Assembly (NCBI RefSeq): GCF_026212465.1
Contig: NC_080047.1
Span: 40,321,422 to 40,385,421, forward strand
DNA: 64,000 nucleotides
Reading direction: 5' to 3'
Source: Amaranthus tricolor
Taxonomy: Eukaryota; Streptophyta; Magnoliopsida; Caryophyllales; Amaranthaceae
Shown here in pieces: positions 34,443 through 47,132 of the stretch. The notes below the pieces were generated by a model. It saw only the letters and a program-made list of their open reading frames with translations, made no database searches and was not told where the DNA came from. Made by a program: the position numbers and the translations under genes. How positions within the stretch are numbered: the stretch's first letter is position 1; every line of letters starts with the position of its first letter.

Positions 34443-36068
34443 CGTTGATTTTGCAATTGTCGTCAAAAAGAAATTTGGAGAGTGAGGTTTGTCTCCCATA
34501 TATACTATCTTAGTGGTGGGAACTCAATATGAAAAGCCTCCTCATAGTGATTAGCTTTTGTACCCATCGGATGAACAACATTTTATATACTCCATTTATG
34601 ATTAATTATCTTTTCCAATTTGTCTATATATATTACTTTAAGTTTTATAATAGAGTCAAAAATACATTTGGATTTTTTCAAAAGTGATAATTATAGGGAA
34701 GTTTTAACTCGATTTGTTGAATATAATTTTTGCTATGATTCAAGTTCATTTAAGTCTATATGATATTAATATTTTCATAATTTGACTAATTTTTATATAG
34801 TAATCCTAAATAATTTGCTCGTGTATCGATTATTTTGCCCCCCCCAGTTTCAAATCCTAGCTTCTTTCCTAATGGGTCATCGCCAAAGATGAACCAACAT
34901 GTTCCTAACCACATGATAGTGACATTTTCCAACAAAACATGTCAATATGTCACAATCAGTTGCAAGTATTTCAGAAGGAGGCAATACATATTATGAGAAT
35001 ATAAGCTCCTTATTCGAAGTCGTCTTACCAAGATTTCTCACAAGAGCAACTTTCAGTTTAAAGCCTAGTAGTATATGTGAAGGAACCAAGTTACAATGGC
35101 TCAAAGGGGAAGTATTAGTAAGATGGACGTGCAAAACATGGCAAGCACGTAGCTTGACCTAACCTACTATGTGTCAAGCATTACCAATTATCGGTTAGAG
35201 ACATTATTAAGCGAATTTCGCGCCCAACAACTAAATTTCTTCCTTCATCAAAACCTTGATCATCCCTCCACCTCTGAAATCATCTTTTGCTCCTTCACAC
35301 CCTTCTTTCTAACCTTCCCTTACATTTTCATTCTCTTTCTCTCTCTTCTTTTTTTTTCCTGTTGAAATCTTTATAATTTTCCATTAATTTCCATTGATTT
35401 TCCCTTGATTTACTGGGTATATTTCTTATTTAATCTTCTGGGTTCTCAATGTTTTTTCTATAAAGATTGTTTTCAAGATTCAATTTTTTTTCACCCATTT
35501 GACATTGGTGTTATGACATTATATTCTAATGTTGCAATATGAGATCGTATAATAATTTTTATCATAGATTAGAAAATTGTGTATTTATCATTATTTATAT
35601 CCAATATATTCCGTTCATAGATCCTATGATCAGGGTCTTAGGAAGGATGGTTGACTGCTAACCATACCCTCCCTCGTCACAAGAGATAATGTGTGAATCT
35701 TATGTTAATATTTTGTTTAGTTTCTGTTCCTTTTAGAAATGGCATTGTTTTGTGTTTTTGCCTATAAACTTTGATACTTTGGTGACTGTAATTCGAAAAA
35801 AATGAACATTGAGGCTGTAATTTACAAAAGTGTTAAAGACTTTAAAGGTGTAAAATTATTCAATTTATTAAATGATATTGTTTTTATTAGGTTTTTTTTC
35901 AAATCAACAAAACTATGATCTCTGACCTTGACTCTTTCTGATGCAGGAATTGATTTGCAGGATATTAGCTTAGATAAGAGATCTGTAAAGAGGAATTCTA
36001 AACAAAGATCAGATTTTTTATTTTATTTTTTTTGTGGTTGAATCAGCTGCTGCACCAAAACTTGAACT
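34443..36068. other. Upstream region and 5' UTR of the kinase gene
   Basis: No separate gene seen; the open frames at 34947-35162 and 35171-35365 have no recognisable domain. Positions 35590-35690 are a minus-strand LINE-end copy (TCCGTTCATAGATCC, GATCAGGGTCTTAGGAAGG). A splice acceptor TGATGCAG at about 35940 suggests a 5'-UTR intron ending about 120 bp before the kinase ATG. Confidence 0.5.
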
Positions 36069-38999
36069 ATGTTCTGCTGTGGAGGTGCAGAAGAGGAAAA
36101 CGCCGGGCCGCCTGCTAACCAAAACACAGCACCTCCTAGGGGGAACAATCCTGTTGGTGGTAATCTTTTGCTTTACCTTTGTATATAATTGTAATTATAA
36201 GGTATAATTTATTGCATTAGTACAGCATTTGATTGTAAAGACTCGAGAATAGGGATCTCGAGGAGCTTAGTTGTGAATCATAGAGTATTTAACATAAGTT
36301 TAGGGTTGTAACCCAGAGATATGCTACATAATACCCTGTTAGAAAAGAGCATAACTATGGGGTCTAGAAAGGTGTAAGCCTGTGAGATTAGGAGAATAGA
36401 GGGAATAATAACTCGCAAGGAATACCGAGTCTAAGTTCCTAAATGGGCATTCCGACCAGTGTGACGTGATTCACTAATCTCCTCGAGAATCGAAAAAAGC
36501 AAATTATAGTCGGTTTTAGGGCTATTAAGAGGTAAATTTGAGCGAATTGCGAATTCTAAAGGCGAATTAAGTAGCGAATTATGTTACACTAATTCCGACC
36601 ATGAGATTGAGGAAGCTTAGAATCGAATTCTCAACCTCTTGGTTGGGAGATAGAGTTGCTCCATTGAACACCCTCTTGATTCATAAATTTGGAGCAAATG
36701 GTAGGCCCTCGGACTAGTTTCAGACACGTAACATACTATATTCCCTTCACCTATCGACAACCTATACAAGGAATTGTGAATTCGACATTGCACCAAGTCT
36801 TCGTATGAGTTAGTTTATAGATAACGAAGTTTGGTTTGGCGCAATTTATAGGTGGGGATAGAGGAGAGCCAAAAGCGGGTAATGCAGCAAGAAGCGGTGC
36901 GCCAGTAAAAGCCTTGCCGATAGAATTGCCAGCTTTGTCATTGGATGAATTGAACAAATTAACTAACAACTTCAGTCAGAAGACATTGGTGGGAGAAGGT
37001 TCTTATGGACGCGTTTTTCATGCAAAGTTAAGCAGTGGCGAAGAGGCGGCTATAAAGAAATTGGATACCAGTTCTGCACAGGATTCTGATGCTGAATTTG
37101 CAAATCAGGTAGGTTTCATTACATATAGTTCTTCTTACAGTCTAAAAATGTGATCAATTTAGGATATGTGATGAAGTTATCGTTTTCTATCTATCGTGTT
37201 ATGTGTTCTTTCAGGTTTCGATCGTTTCAAGGCTAAAGCACGAGCATTTTACAGAGCTTATAGGTTATTGTTTGGAGCAAAATAACAGAATATTGGTTTA
37301 TCAATTTGCAACAATGGGTTCTTTACATGATGTATTGCATGGTATGTTAGAGTTATGTTTTTATAAAATGTAGTCAAGTTTTTGGATACAAAACTTGAAC
37401 GTCGTTTCTTCGTGAGATAGGAAGGAAAGGCGTACAAGGAGCAGCACCAGGACCTGCTCTAACATGGGCACAAAGAGTTAAAATTGCGTTTGGGGCTGCA
37501 AAAGGTCTAGAATATCTACACGAAAAAGTGCAGCCATCTATTGTTCACCGTGATGTTAGATCTAGCAATGTCCTATTGTTTGATGACTTCATGTCAAAAA
37601 TAGCAGACTTCAACCTGACGAGTGCATCTTCCGACACAGCAGCTCGCTTGCACTCGACTAGAGTCTTGGGAACATTTGGCTACCATGCTCCTGAGTACGC
37701 CTCCCTTTCTCTTTGTAGTGTTTGTTAGTGAGACGAGAATTATACAGTCTAATATACGAATATTAATAACTATTCGGCTTTTTTCTTAACCAGGTATGCC
37801 ATGACCGGGCAGATAACTCAAAAAAGTGATGTATATAGTTTCGGTGTGGTTCTTCTAGAGCTTTTGACTGGAAGAAAGCCGGTAGATCATACCATGCCCA
37901 AAGGGCAACAAAGTCTGGTTACTTGGGTTCGTTTCTTGTATTCATGTTAGTTATTTTCCTCTGTGTGATTGCGGTTTTGGTTACGAATTTCCTCTCGTCA
38001 CAGGCAACTCCCCGATTGAGTGAAGATAAAGTAAAACAATGTGTTGATCCCAAGCTTAATGACAATTATCCAGCAAAGGCAGTGGCCAAGGTCTTTCTCT
38101 TTTCTCTGCTTCACTAGATAAAGAAAAACTTGCATCGTTTCATCTCAAACTTAAACGACAATAATAACATTACATTGTCCCAATGCATCTAAAGTTGCTT
38201 CACTTCAGTTGCTTTAAAATGCATAGTTTGAGCATTAAGATACACAAAGATACTTGTTTATTGAAGAGCTTCATTTGATGATCGTTATAGTTTCATGAGG
38301 GAGTGCGTGCATTTTTCATTGTCCTCTCCTAGAGGGGGAATGGGTATGTATGTTTGCTACCCTCCTCCCCTCGGACCCTGACTTATACAGGATACTGGGT
38401 TGATGACTATGACTATAGTTTCATGTAGGTTGTGATCAGGGGTCAATCTATGACGCTAGTATATGGTGGGATGTTTGTTGATTTCTATGTGTGTTGAACT
38501 GACGAGAAAGTCTTGAGTAGATTTAGAGCACACTAAAATAGTAGTTGCATTGCACCATCTTTTATATGCTAGCAAGTTGGTTGAGTGAGGAGTAGAAAAT
38601 TTAAGTTAGTAGAGTGGAGAGTAAGAGGTGTGGTTAGTAAGCGGAGAGTCAGGAATGGTGCACAATAAAATTAGTGTGCACTAAGTCTATATCATACGCT
38701 TCGATTATGATAGAATGCTAATCAAACGCCCCGGCCATGGGGGCCTAGACATGTCATTAAAAACATTTTTCACTTCCTCTTCTGGCCTTCAGTTCCCACT
38801 TATTTACATTCATTTTCTGATCACTCTACATAATCTACTGTAAATGACTCCAGTTTGATATGTTCAGATGGCAGCAGTAGCAGCATTATGTGTTCAATAC
38901 GAAGCCGACTTTAGGCCTAACATGACAATTGTGGTCAAGGCTTTGCAGCCTCTTCTGAATGCTGCTAACAAACCAGCAGGCCCGGATGCACAAGCGTAA
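36069..38999 (+). CDS. PTI1-like protein kinase (seven exons)
   Basis: Receptor-like cytoplasmic Ser/Thr kinase of 366 residues, of the family first known as Pto-interacting 1 and linked to OXI1/MAPK stress and immune signalling. Exons: 36069-36159, 36852-37108, 37215-37341, 37421-37694, 37794-37926, 38004-38090, 38868-38999; all GT-AG and frame-consistent. The glycine loop GEGSYGRVF is at 78-86, the ATP-binding Lys (AAIKKLD) at 99, HRD at 201-203, DFN (instead of DFG, usual in PTI1 proteins) at 221-223, then [19 protein letters not shown] and [18 protein letters not shown]. The C-terminus [18 protein letters not shown] is typical. The N-terminus MFCCGG has adjacent Cys residues that could be S-acylated for membrane attachment, as known for this family. 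Length and all catalytic residues are normal. Confidence 0.95.
36455..36600. repeat. Dispersed repeat in PTI1-like intron 1
   Basis: Contains GATTCACTAATCTCCTCG, AAGCAAATTATAGTCGG and GAGCGAATTGCGAATTC. Closely related sequence occurs at about 40215-40350 (same orientation) and 59930-60045 (opposite orientation). Confidence 0.7.
38270..38415 (+). repeat. LINE/SINE 3'-end copy in PTI1-like intron 6
   Basis: CTCCTAGAGGGGGAATGGGTA, CCTCCTCCCCTCGGACCC and GATACTGGGTTGATGACTAT match the 3'-end family of the RTE LINE. Confidence 0.6.
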
Positions 39000-39610
39000 T
39001 ACAGATACTAATTCGAGATTCCAAGATGGTTCATCACGTCCATTATTCATTCCTTCTTTGTACTCTTTTCGGTGTAATTTTTACTTTTAGTATTTCTTCA
39101 TTTAGACATTCATGCCATTCTGCTCAGTTCAGAATCACTGAGAAGGCCATCAGTTGAGTTCCAACGATTTAGGCAGACTACATTTCTCCGACTCGAGTCT
39201 TTCGTGTAAGAAAAAATCTTTAATCAAATTTTGGAGGGTATTCCTTCTCTTAGATTTGTGCATAATAAAAAAGAGATCATACAGCATCTTGTATTAAACC
39301 CCATTTATCTACTCTTCTGTTTTAAGCAGATTCCAAATTTCAACATAGTTTATGTAGCCAAAATAATGAAGAATAATCCATATAAACGACCATATTGGCA
39401 CAGATATGTTGGTTTATGCAATCAATCCCAATGTCTTGGGGTTAAGACTCTGATGGTGCTGGCGTCATTTAAAATTTGAGAGATTATAGAAACGTACCAC
39501 ACTTTTCATTGAAAATTTGACGGAATAAGGCCAGTGAAATTCCATGTCTGCTCAATGTTTGATACTGCTGCCCTCTGCTCTGAACCCTTAGTCGATCTAA
39601 CCAGCTCATT
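39000..39610. other. 3' flank of the kinase gene
   Basis: Contains the kinase 3' UTR; no further gene recognised. Confidence 0.5.
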
Positions 39611-39978
39611 CTACTTTTCACTTAACCGCCATGATGTACCGTTGAAAGGCACAAAGCTCCCCTTTGAATCGAAATCGACCTCAACATCAGTGTCAACAAC
39701 ACAAACAGCATTAGATGGCTTAGCCTCAACATCAAATTTAAACACGGAATCCTCGTGCATAATTATAATAGTATCTTTCCTACACTCAAACATGAGTACG
39801 ATAAACAGAATGCACCCTCGGGAACTTTTTTTTCTTGTATCGAAGATTTAAGGATAAGTAGCTCGATCCAAGTCAACATTGTCAAGATGGATCGAGTCTC
39901 CATCTTCTAGATTCATGTTTTCATAGTCCAGTCAGGCAATATTGTTGTCCCTTCATCAGCACTAAACTCCAACATTCC
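39611..39978 (-). pseudogene. Intronless UFD1-like pseudogene fragment
   Basis: Minus-strand blocks in order match plant UFD1 (a ubiquitin-binding cofactor of CDC48/p97): LEFSADEGTTILPDWTMK (39975-39920), then after a frameshift NLEDGDSIHLDNVDLDRATY, then a gap lacking the family's next 25-30 residues, then FKFDVEAKPSNAVCVVDTD and VEVDF, ending SFVPFNGTSWRLSEK and a stop. Regions that are in separate exons in normal UFD1 genes run together, and a frameshift and internal deletion are present. It is best read as an old retrocopy fragment. No poly(A) tail or target duplication was identified. Confidence 0.8.
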
Positions 39979-39999
39979 ACAATATTATTAAGAGCAAAC

Positions 40000-40650
40000 C
40001 AAACAAATTTTCCCTATTCTCTTCATTTTGACTTGCAATTTTCTATTATGACCTGTAACACTTCAAAATTTTTATGTATTAGAATGATTTTGATATAACC
40101 ATATATTAGTATGTTTTGAAATTTCAGCTTGTGCGTTCAACCAACTCGACTATCATTCTTCTCTGTGTCATAACTTAATTACACAATTCAGGCAAGTCGA
40201 AACCTAAACCACTGTCACTTGATTCACTGATCTCCTTACGAATCGCAAATCAAAATAAGCAAATTACAGTCCTTTTGGGTTATTTTAGGGTCATTTTAAG
40301 CGAATTGTGTATTCAAAAAGCAAATTAACTGGCGATTTATGTACACTGACCTAGACCCATGCCCCAGTTGCTAGCTTTAATTAACCGATCTTTTTGACAA
40401 AAATGAAGTACAATTCCACATTTCTAACAAAAACACAAAACAAGAAAATCAGCATCATTGCTCCTCAAAAGATTCTTCAATGAGTAATTAATCATGTATA
40501 CTTATCATTACATTTTACATTTACAATAACTGAAAGCCAGTAGCTAGCTGGTTAGTTAAATTCCTGAACTACACAATAGGAAGCATATAAAGAGAAATTT
40601 TTTAGTAGTAAGCCGTTGGTAAACAAAAAGTTTTCGCTCAAATTAAGTTC
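40000..40650. other. Intergenic region between UFD1-like fragment and glycosylase
   Basis: Contains a second copy of the dispersed repeat (about 40215-40350: GATTCACTGATCTCCTTACG, AAGCGAATTGTGTATTC). The remainder is the probable 3' UTR of the minus-strand glycosylase gene. Confidence 0.5.
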
Positions 40651-43600
40651 TCATTCAGTTTGCACTCGTCTTTTACCTCTTACATTGCGGTGAAAAGTTG
40701 CATCTTGTCCAGGCAATCTAAGCGTGCTTTTCGGTGCACTTATCCATTGACTCCCTGCAATGGCAAATCTCCAAAGTGCGTTTACATGTTCAGGTAAAGC
40801 ATAATCAATGCCAACACGGGGACCGACCAGTATTTTTTCCGGCTTTGGTCCATCCAGAAGTTCTAAACCACCTGCATATAGCAAAACACTTTTTCGACAC
40901 AGATCACGCAAATTTCAGGATAGCTAGTAGGAAGAAGGGCAGGAAATCTAACCAGGCACATGAAGAGGATGATTCGACCAGTCAGTTGATAACCCAAGAG
41001 CTTGGCCAACCTGTGAATGAAGTGAGATGCGATATGAAATAGCATTCGTCCCTTATCTATCCCTTATATCAGCTATTAAACACTGCATAAGTCCCATTTG
41101 TCATCTGGGTAGCTTACTACTACAATTTGTACAATTACTAAGATAACATTATGTAATAACTACGTTACTCGGATTCTTCATTTTGCTTCACGTACCCATG
41201 TCCAATCCTTAATGCTCGGACATTGGTATGGCACTTAGACGCTTCAATTTAGGTGTAAAAGTGAATATTTAGGCGCATCCGACACTTGGACACTTAACAA
41301 TATCCAACATCAGTACCCGAGTCCAAGTAACATAGTGTAATACTAATCATGAATTATACACCGACGACCAAGTACATCAGACCTGACACTGACAAAACAA
41401 ATCACCATGGCTGCACAATGGTTAAATGCAAATGAAGATCAAAAACAAAACGAAGATTTGATATTGCAGCTTCAAATAGCAATGAAGTTTTCTAAGTAAT
41501 TCTTCTGCTCTTTCTAAATAAATGTGTATTTACACCTCATTCAGTTAATTAAAATCTTTCTCAATTAATAAAAAAGAACCTTGAGCAGACAACTGAGAGT
41601 ACATAAAAAAAAAAAAAAAAAAAAACGGATCACAATTGATGTAAATTTGAAGCACATTGTAAAGTATCACACAATAAAAGTCTGCAAGTATGATCCTTAA
41701 TGGGCCAGAAGACTCAATCCCTTATAACCTTATCCATCTATCCCCCCCTCTTCTCACTCTTGGCATTTCTCATATCTGAATCCTCGTGGTCCCTCTGGAC
41801 TACGTGATTCGACAGAATCCCATGCCCATTTCCAATGAACCCAGTGCTCAATTGATACCCCTGAATCCCGAGCCTAGATTCCCCCTTTATAGTAGATAAT
41901 ATATCTGTAGATAGCACCCCTGCTCATGCTCAAAGACAAGTGCGGAACCTTTACTGATCAACTCAACTCTTACAAAAAGCTAGCACACAGTTGCGCCTGT
42001 ATAGTGTGCCTCGCCTACAAAAAGCTCACACCTTCACCCTGCGTTTTGCACCTAGACTCTAAGGACAATTTGCGCCTCGGTGCGCCTTGCGCTTCTTAAA
42101 CTATAAGCTAATCGGATAGAACATTGGTATCTCTAAATTCCCTCGGTTACACTCTCATAAGACAGCAATGGCATAATGTTGAATATTTCACGATCCAATG
42201 CATTTCAATTTCTAAACAAATAAAGAATATGTGCCAATTTCTTAAATAAGTTGTCTGGACCATAACGCATTTAGGGGTATCGATTGAAAACAAATGCAAA
42301 ACATTCACAACCATGGAATAGAAATGAGGTTGTCATGTTACATAACAGGCTAACAGCTGCTTTCTAACGGGTATTGAACTCACCGAAGCGCAAATCCTGT
42401 TACATAACCTATGATTTAAATTCATGGAGTAACAACCACCATAAAGTGCTTTCTAACATATTGGTCATTCTTATCTTTTTTTTATAGTGCTCAGGTTCCA
42501 AAACGTCTCTTATATGCTTTAATTCAAATATATTTTCTAGAAAACTTGAACTACGATGATAAAATGAAGTTTTTAAGTTAACAATTCACATAATGATGTT
42601 TGCAAAATGAGTTGTAACAATGCAAGGGTCGCATCTGAAATATCATGACCGACGACGACATCCGCGAGTTTTTTTCTTTGTTCACAACACGACACTAATG
42701 ATATCACCTCCATCTCACAAGGGGTCTCTTTCCATCCATATCATCAATGATTAGCAAATGATAGCCACATTGGACCTCACGGATTGGAATTAGAGAATCA
42801 AAGAGCAATGATGGGTCAATGAAGACTACAAGTCATAAATTTTCTCTAGTAAACAAAGGAAGGGAATTTCATTTTCAAGGCTAAAAGAATGAGGAAGGAT
42901 CATGGGTTCCCATCTCATCTCCTACTTCTCCAGGATTATCTTTACCTCATCAAACCAGCCCATAGTTACATGGAACGTGGAACGTAACCACGTTCTGCGA
43001 TCCGGAAATGTCCATCCCCAATCACTATGAAACGCTACCCAAATCGCTCAAGGTGACGTACCAATGTAGACGAACTTTTTTTAAAGTTATTTTGGCCTTC
43101 ATTTATATATTAAAGAAAAAATTAATGAAGGAAAAAACGCGATGAAACCTAGAAAACAAAAAAATTCATTTGAAAACACTTTCTTAAAGCAAAAAAAAAC
43201 CATTTTAATTTACTTTTGTTTTCAAATATATTTTTAATACATAATGTTTCTTGTACCCAATGATTCTTGAGTCAATCTAGATTGCGTTCCTTATTCCCGT
43301 TCCCGCTCCCGCTCCCGTTCCAAATCGAATGTCGTTCCAGGTAAAAATGCACCAAATCCTTTTAAATGACCTTTCTCAATCACTCTACACTCTACACTCT
43401 CAACTCTCAATTTTCCCACCATTCCCCCGCAAAAAGTCCATAGTGCAAATTGCGGTAACAATGACCATGGTAACGAGACGGCGGTGCGATAACGGAAGTG
43501 ATGTGGTTACCGTAATGCCAAATATCGATCAAAAGCATGAGAAATTTCGTGGAACTGCCCAAAAAGATTATTTTACACCTTTACAACAAGAAAATATTTG

Positions 43601-45941
43601 ATCATCTTGTTAAAACCCTTACAACTCGACCAATGCAATCTAGCCTTATATTTGCACAATTCCATTTTCTTGCCTAACCATGAATTCCCACTAATCAAGA
43701 AATTCGGGACTTTTTATTTATCCTGGGTTCCAATGAATAGATGGGGATGATTGGACTCAGCTGAATGCAACACATGAACTAAAATAATTCTTCATCGAAG
43801 TCTCAAGGTCTCAACTGTAATTCCTAATTTTCCTCTCTCGACCAAAAAAAAATGAAAATGATATACATTCAAAAAAACATTATATTCTTGGTTTGTATTA
43901 GAGAAAGAGTTAGGCATAGATATCATCCATGAACAAACTGACTGATCATTAACGTATCATGTAATAGCTAATTGCTGAAAAGATAAGTATTATCCTTTCC
44001 GTTATGAAAAGCCAAACTATAATAAAAACCACCAAGCAACAAATTTTACTCATAGAGTCATCGTATTATAAACATATTGTCAAGATTGAATCCTAACCTT
44101 TCCTGGCCCAGCAAGAAGAACCGGCTTATCAGTAATCTGGCCACGACGCTGTTGAATAGTCGTCAAGCCTGCAAGATTAGTCTAAAAAATCAGATTTCAG
44201 AACACTCCATTGCTTATCAATTTGCTATTGTCACCCATATTATTCAACTATCCAATAATAACAAATTGCTTCATTCAAAATTAGTAATATTTTCTTGAAC
44301 ATCTAGAACCAGAAGATTAATATCCATACTTGATGAATCAAACACAAAGCAACTAATTTATAATACTAATCAAAATTGCTAATTGCTAAGCAATAACAAC
44401 TCATTTCCTCACCAACCAACCTGATATGTATTTCATTCAATGTAACTATGTCACATAATAAAAGGTCTAAACACTCATAGCTTCATACACAAGAGTAAAG
44501 CTATTACGAGAGATTACCGCTGACCGGAGCACAAGAACGTATCAAGACAGCAGCCCCGACACCCTCCTTGTCAGCGACAATGTTAAGCATCATGTGAAGA
44601 CCATAGCAGAGATAAACATATGCATGTCCCCCACGACCAAACTGTCGAAATTGAATGAAGATACAACAAAAAATTAATAATTTCACACTTTGATGACCCT
44701 GTCAAAAAAAGGTATACATATATTCATGTTCCTAGACAACATCATAGTGCTCGTATTGTATTGGTCGTATAGTACGGGTTTTTGAAATTTACCGAACCGA
44801 TATTACCGTATCCTAAAGGTGTAAAACACCGCTTTTTAGGCAGTTCCAAACAATATTTCATTGTTAAGGCTGAAGTTTGGACTATGGTGATACGATAATC
44901 GCATCACCCCAGTTACCGTATTTCCATGTTTGTCACTAAAAACGCGACCGTTACTATATTTTTGCACCATTAACATTACTAATGCAAAATGCAAGCACGG
45001 AAGAAAATGATTGGGTTAGTATATCTTACAACAGGAGCCGTCCTAGCTGTAATACCAAAGCGACCATGACAAGCTGAATCATTCGGCCTATAAGCTTCTA
45101 CCTGCAAAAGTATACCATCAATTCCAGAATACTCATAGGAGCTGATTCAAGATAAATATACCTGATAACCTCAGCTAAACTACATATAATTTGAGTGACC
45201 CACAATCAAATGACAAAAAAATAAAGCTTTTTAATTTGAAGGATAATAAGCTCATTGAAAAATGGTTCCAAAGGAAAACACAGTGGATGATAGTTTTCCT
45301 GTTTATTTTATGGAAAATTAAAATGGGGATCAGTCGCTACCCTTCTTTGTTTTGATGAGATGCAATTCACTATTTTGATCGTTGAAATCTTTAGTTGTGC
45401 ACGATTAAAAATTAGAAAAAGTTGAGTCAAACATCCCACCGACTAAGAACAACTTATTCAGACCAACAAAACAAACAGAACAATTAGAAACACAACAAAC
45501 AAAAAAAAGAACTAGCTTCTATCCTTTAAGTAATTTTTATCGAACAGCTTCCGTGCATAACAAATAAAACAATAATCATACCTCAGTTATCTGAAGTATA
45601 ACATCATCTCGTCGAAGAAACTTTCCCAGAAGAAGAGGGGCGAGATCAAGAGCATCAATAGAGCAAAAATCAGGTTCTAGAAGGGTAAGATTTTGGTAAT
45701 CAAGCCCAGAAACGTTGGAAAATGGGCGTTCTGGTAGTAATGGGGATTTTAGTTTGAATTTGGACTTAGAGGAACGAAATTTGAGTTTAGATTGTGATGG
45801 GTTTTCCTCAGGAGAATCGTTTACATTAATGGCGGTGGACTTGGTACGATGTTTGGAACGTTGAGGTCTGGTCATCGGAACGTTATTGCGCCGGAATTGA
45901 TATGGGAAGAAGAGAAGTTGAATGGTAGTCGGAAGCAGCAT
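40651..45941 (-). CDS. MAG: Alkyladenine (3-methyladenine) DNA glycosylase, MPG/AAG family (six exons)
   Basis: Base-excision repair enzyme that removes alkylated purines. Exons: 45941-45582, 45101-45030, 44641-44518, 44168-44098, 41010-40953, 40871-40651; GT-AG introns, phases consistent, 301 residues. Core motifs: [17 protein letters not shown] (near residues 95-111), [16 protein letters not shown] spanning the exon 1/2 join with the catalytic Glu at 122 and the base-stacking Tyr at 124, [37 protein letters not shown] across exons 4/5, and [21 protein letters not shown]. It ends with a basic tail. The first ATG (45941) gives a hydrophobic start [18 protein letters not shown]; a second in-frame ATG at 45875 begins [13 protein letters not shown], more like a nuclear protein. 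Either start may be used. Plant MAG proteins are of similar length. No damage to the frame seen. Confidence 0.95.
41011..44097. other. Long intron 4 of the glycosylase gene
   Basis: 3.1 kb without exons. It contains a poly(A) run near 41608, a stretch near 42005-42100 rich in GCGCCT/GCGTTTTGCACC resembling a widespread plant repeat, and a CCGTTCCCGCTCCCG-like simple repeat near 43300. The open frame at 43329-43601 has no recognisable domain. Confidence 0.5.
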
Positions 45942-47132
45942 AAACAATTACACTAACCACTGATTAATTTTCGGAAAATTTACTTTTAAAAATATTGCTT
46001 AATTTTGTTTTATTTTTTTTGAAAAAATAAAGAATAGGGAAAAATTCACTTCGTCTCCCAGACGGTTTTTAGTTATTTTCTGGGATTTTGCGTTTTCTAT
46101 TTTCACTGTATTTTAATAGTTGCTATTATTAACTACTATGCATCAATTGATCTTATTAACTTGTATTTTTCTATGTATAATGTAAAATATAGTCAAGTGG
46201 AATTTTGTTTGATTTGTATTAATGCATATTTATTTGATTTGTGTTAATACATATTTTTATAATATTAATTTTTTAAAATTTTTTATTTTATGAAATTAAA
46301 GATATTAAATATTCAAATTGTATGTTGAATAGCATAAATGTAACAACGATTAAAAATCAGAGAAATATTTAATTTGCATTCAATTTTTATTTGTATAGTT
46401 TTTTCTTAATTTAATTCAAACAATAGAAAGTGTTTAAATTATGTGCTTTGTTTGTTTGTGAGCACTTTGAAAAAAGATAAACACAAGTTGTAATAATTAT
46501 ATAAAAAAATTAATTATTTTAGGTGTTTAAGGAAATCATGACTTTTAAGTTTGAAGACAAACTTTTGTTTTAAGATAGTAAATGTAATACCCATAAATTT
46601 TGTCAAAACAAATATTTGGAAACTAAAATTTTCAATTAATTAAATTTGAAATTAAAAAGTTCAATTTGATTTTCAAATTTAAAATTCAAATTGTGAATTT
46701 AAAATTGGTTAACGTTGGTTACATTAAATTATATCTTTTATATTCAAATTCAATCTTTACTATTTTAAAATTTGAAATCAATCCAAACTCAACTATAAAT
46801 ATAACCATAACCATTATTTTTAATCATCAATCATAATTTCTGGAAAAAATTACATAGTTTCAATCATCGTTTTCTCCATTATCTACTTTACCAGGAAACT
46901 GCAAGTGTTGTAGATGCAGCGGAAAGTGTTTATAAGAGACGAAAATTGGGTTATATTGACATTTCTTAAAAGACGTAGATCTCTAATAAATAGCTATTAG
47001 AGGTGTTGAATCTTTGAGTTGATTTGATAATCTTCAAGAGATGTAATTTTCAATGTCCATCGCTCTAGGATCTCGCTACGGTATGTGTGTTATGAGTTAT
47101 GTTCATCCCTAATGGCATTGAGTTCAAAAATG
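45942..47132. other. Upstream region of the glycosylase; one old Copia fragment
   Basis: AT-rich. Positions about 46440-46500 read like a scrap of Copia integrase close to element 2 (TTTGTTTGTGAGCACTTTGA, compare 21810-21840). Nothing else recognised. Confidence 0.45.

Noticed and set aside
34947..35365. Two open frames upstream of the kinase
   Set aside because: No recognisable domain; the second is Phe/Leu/Ser-rich low-complexity sequence probably in a UTR or intron.
36751..36969. Minus-strand 72-codon frame over kinase exon 2
   Set aside because: It is the antisense shadow of the PTI1-like exon, which has clear kinase motifs on the plus strand.
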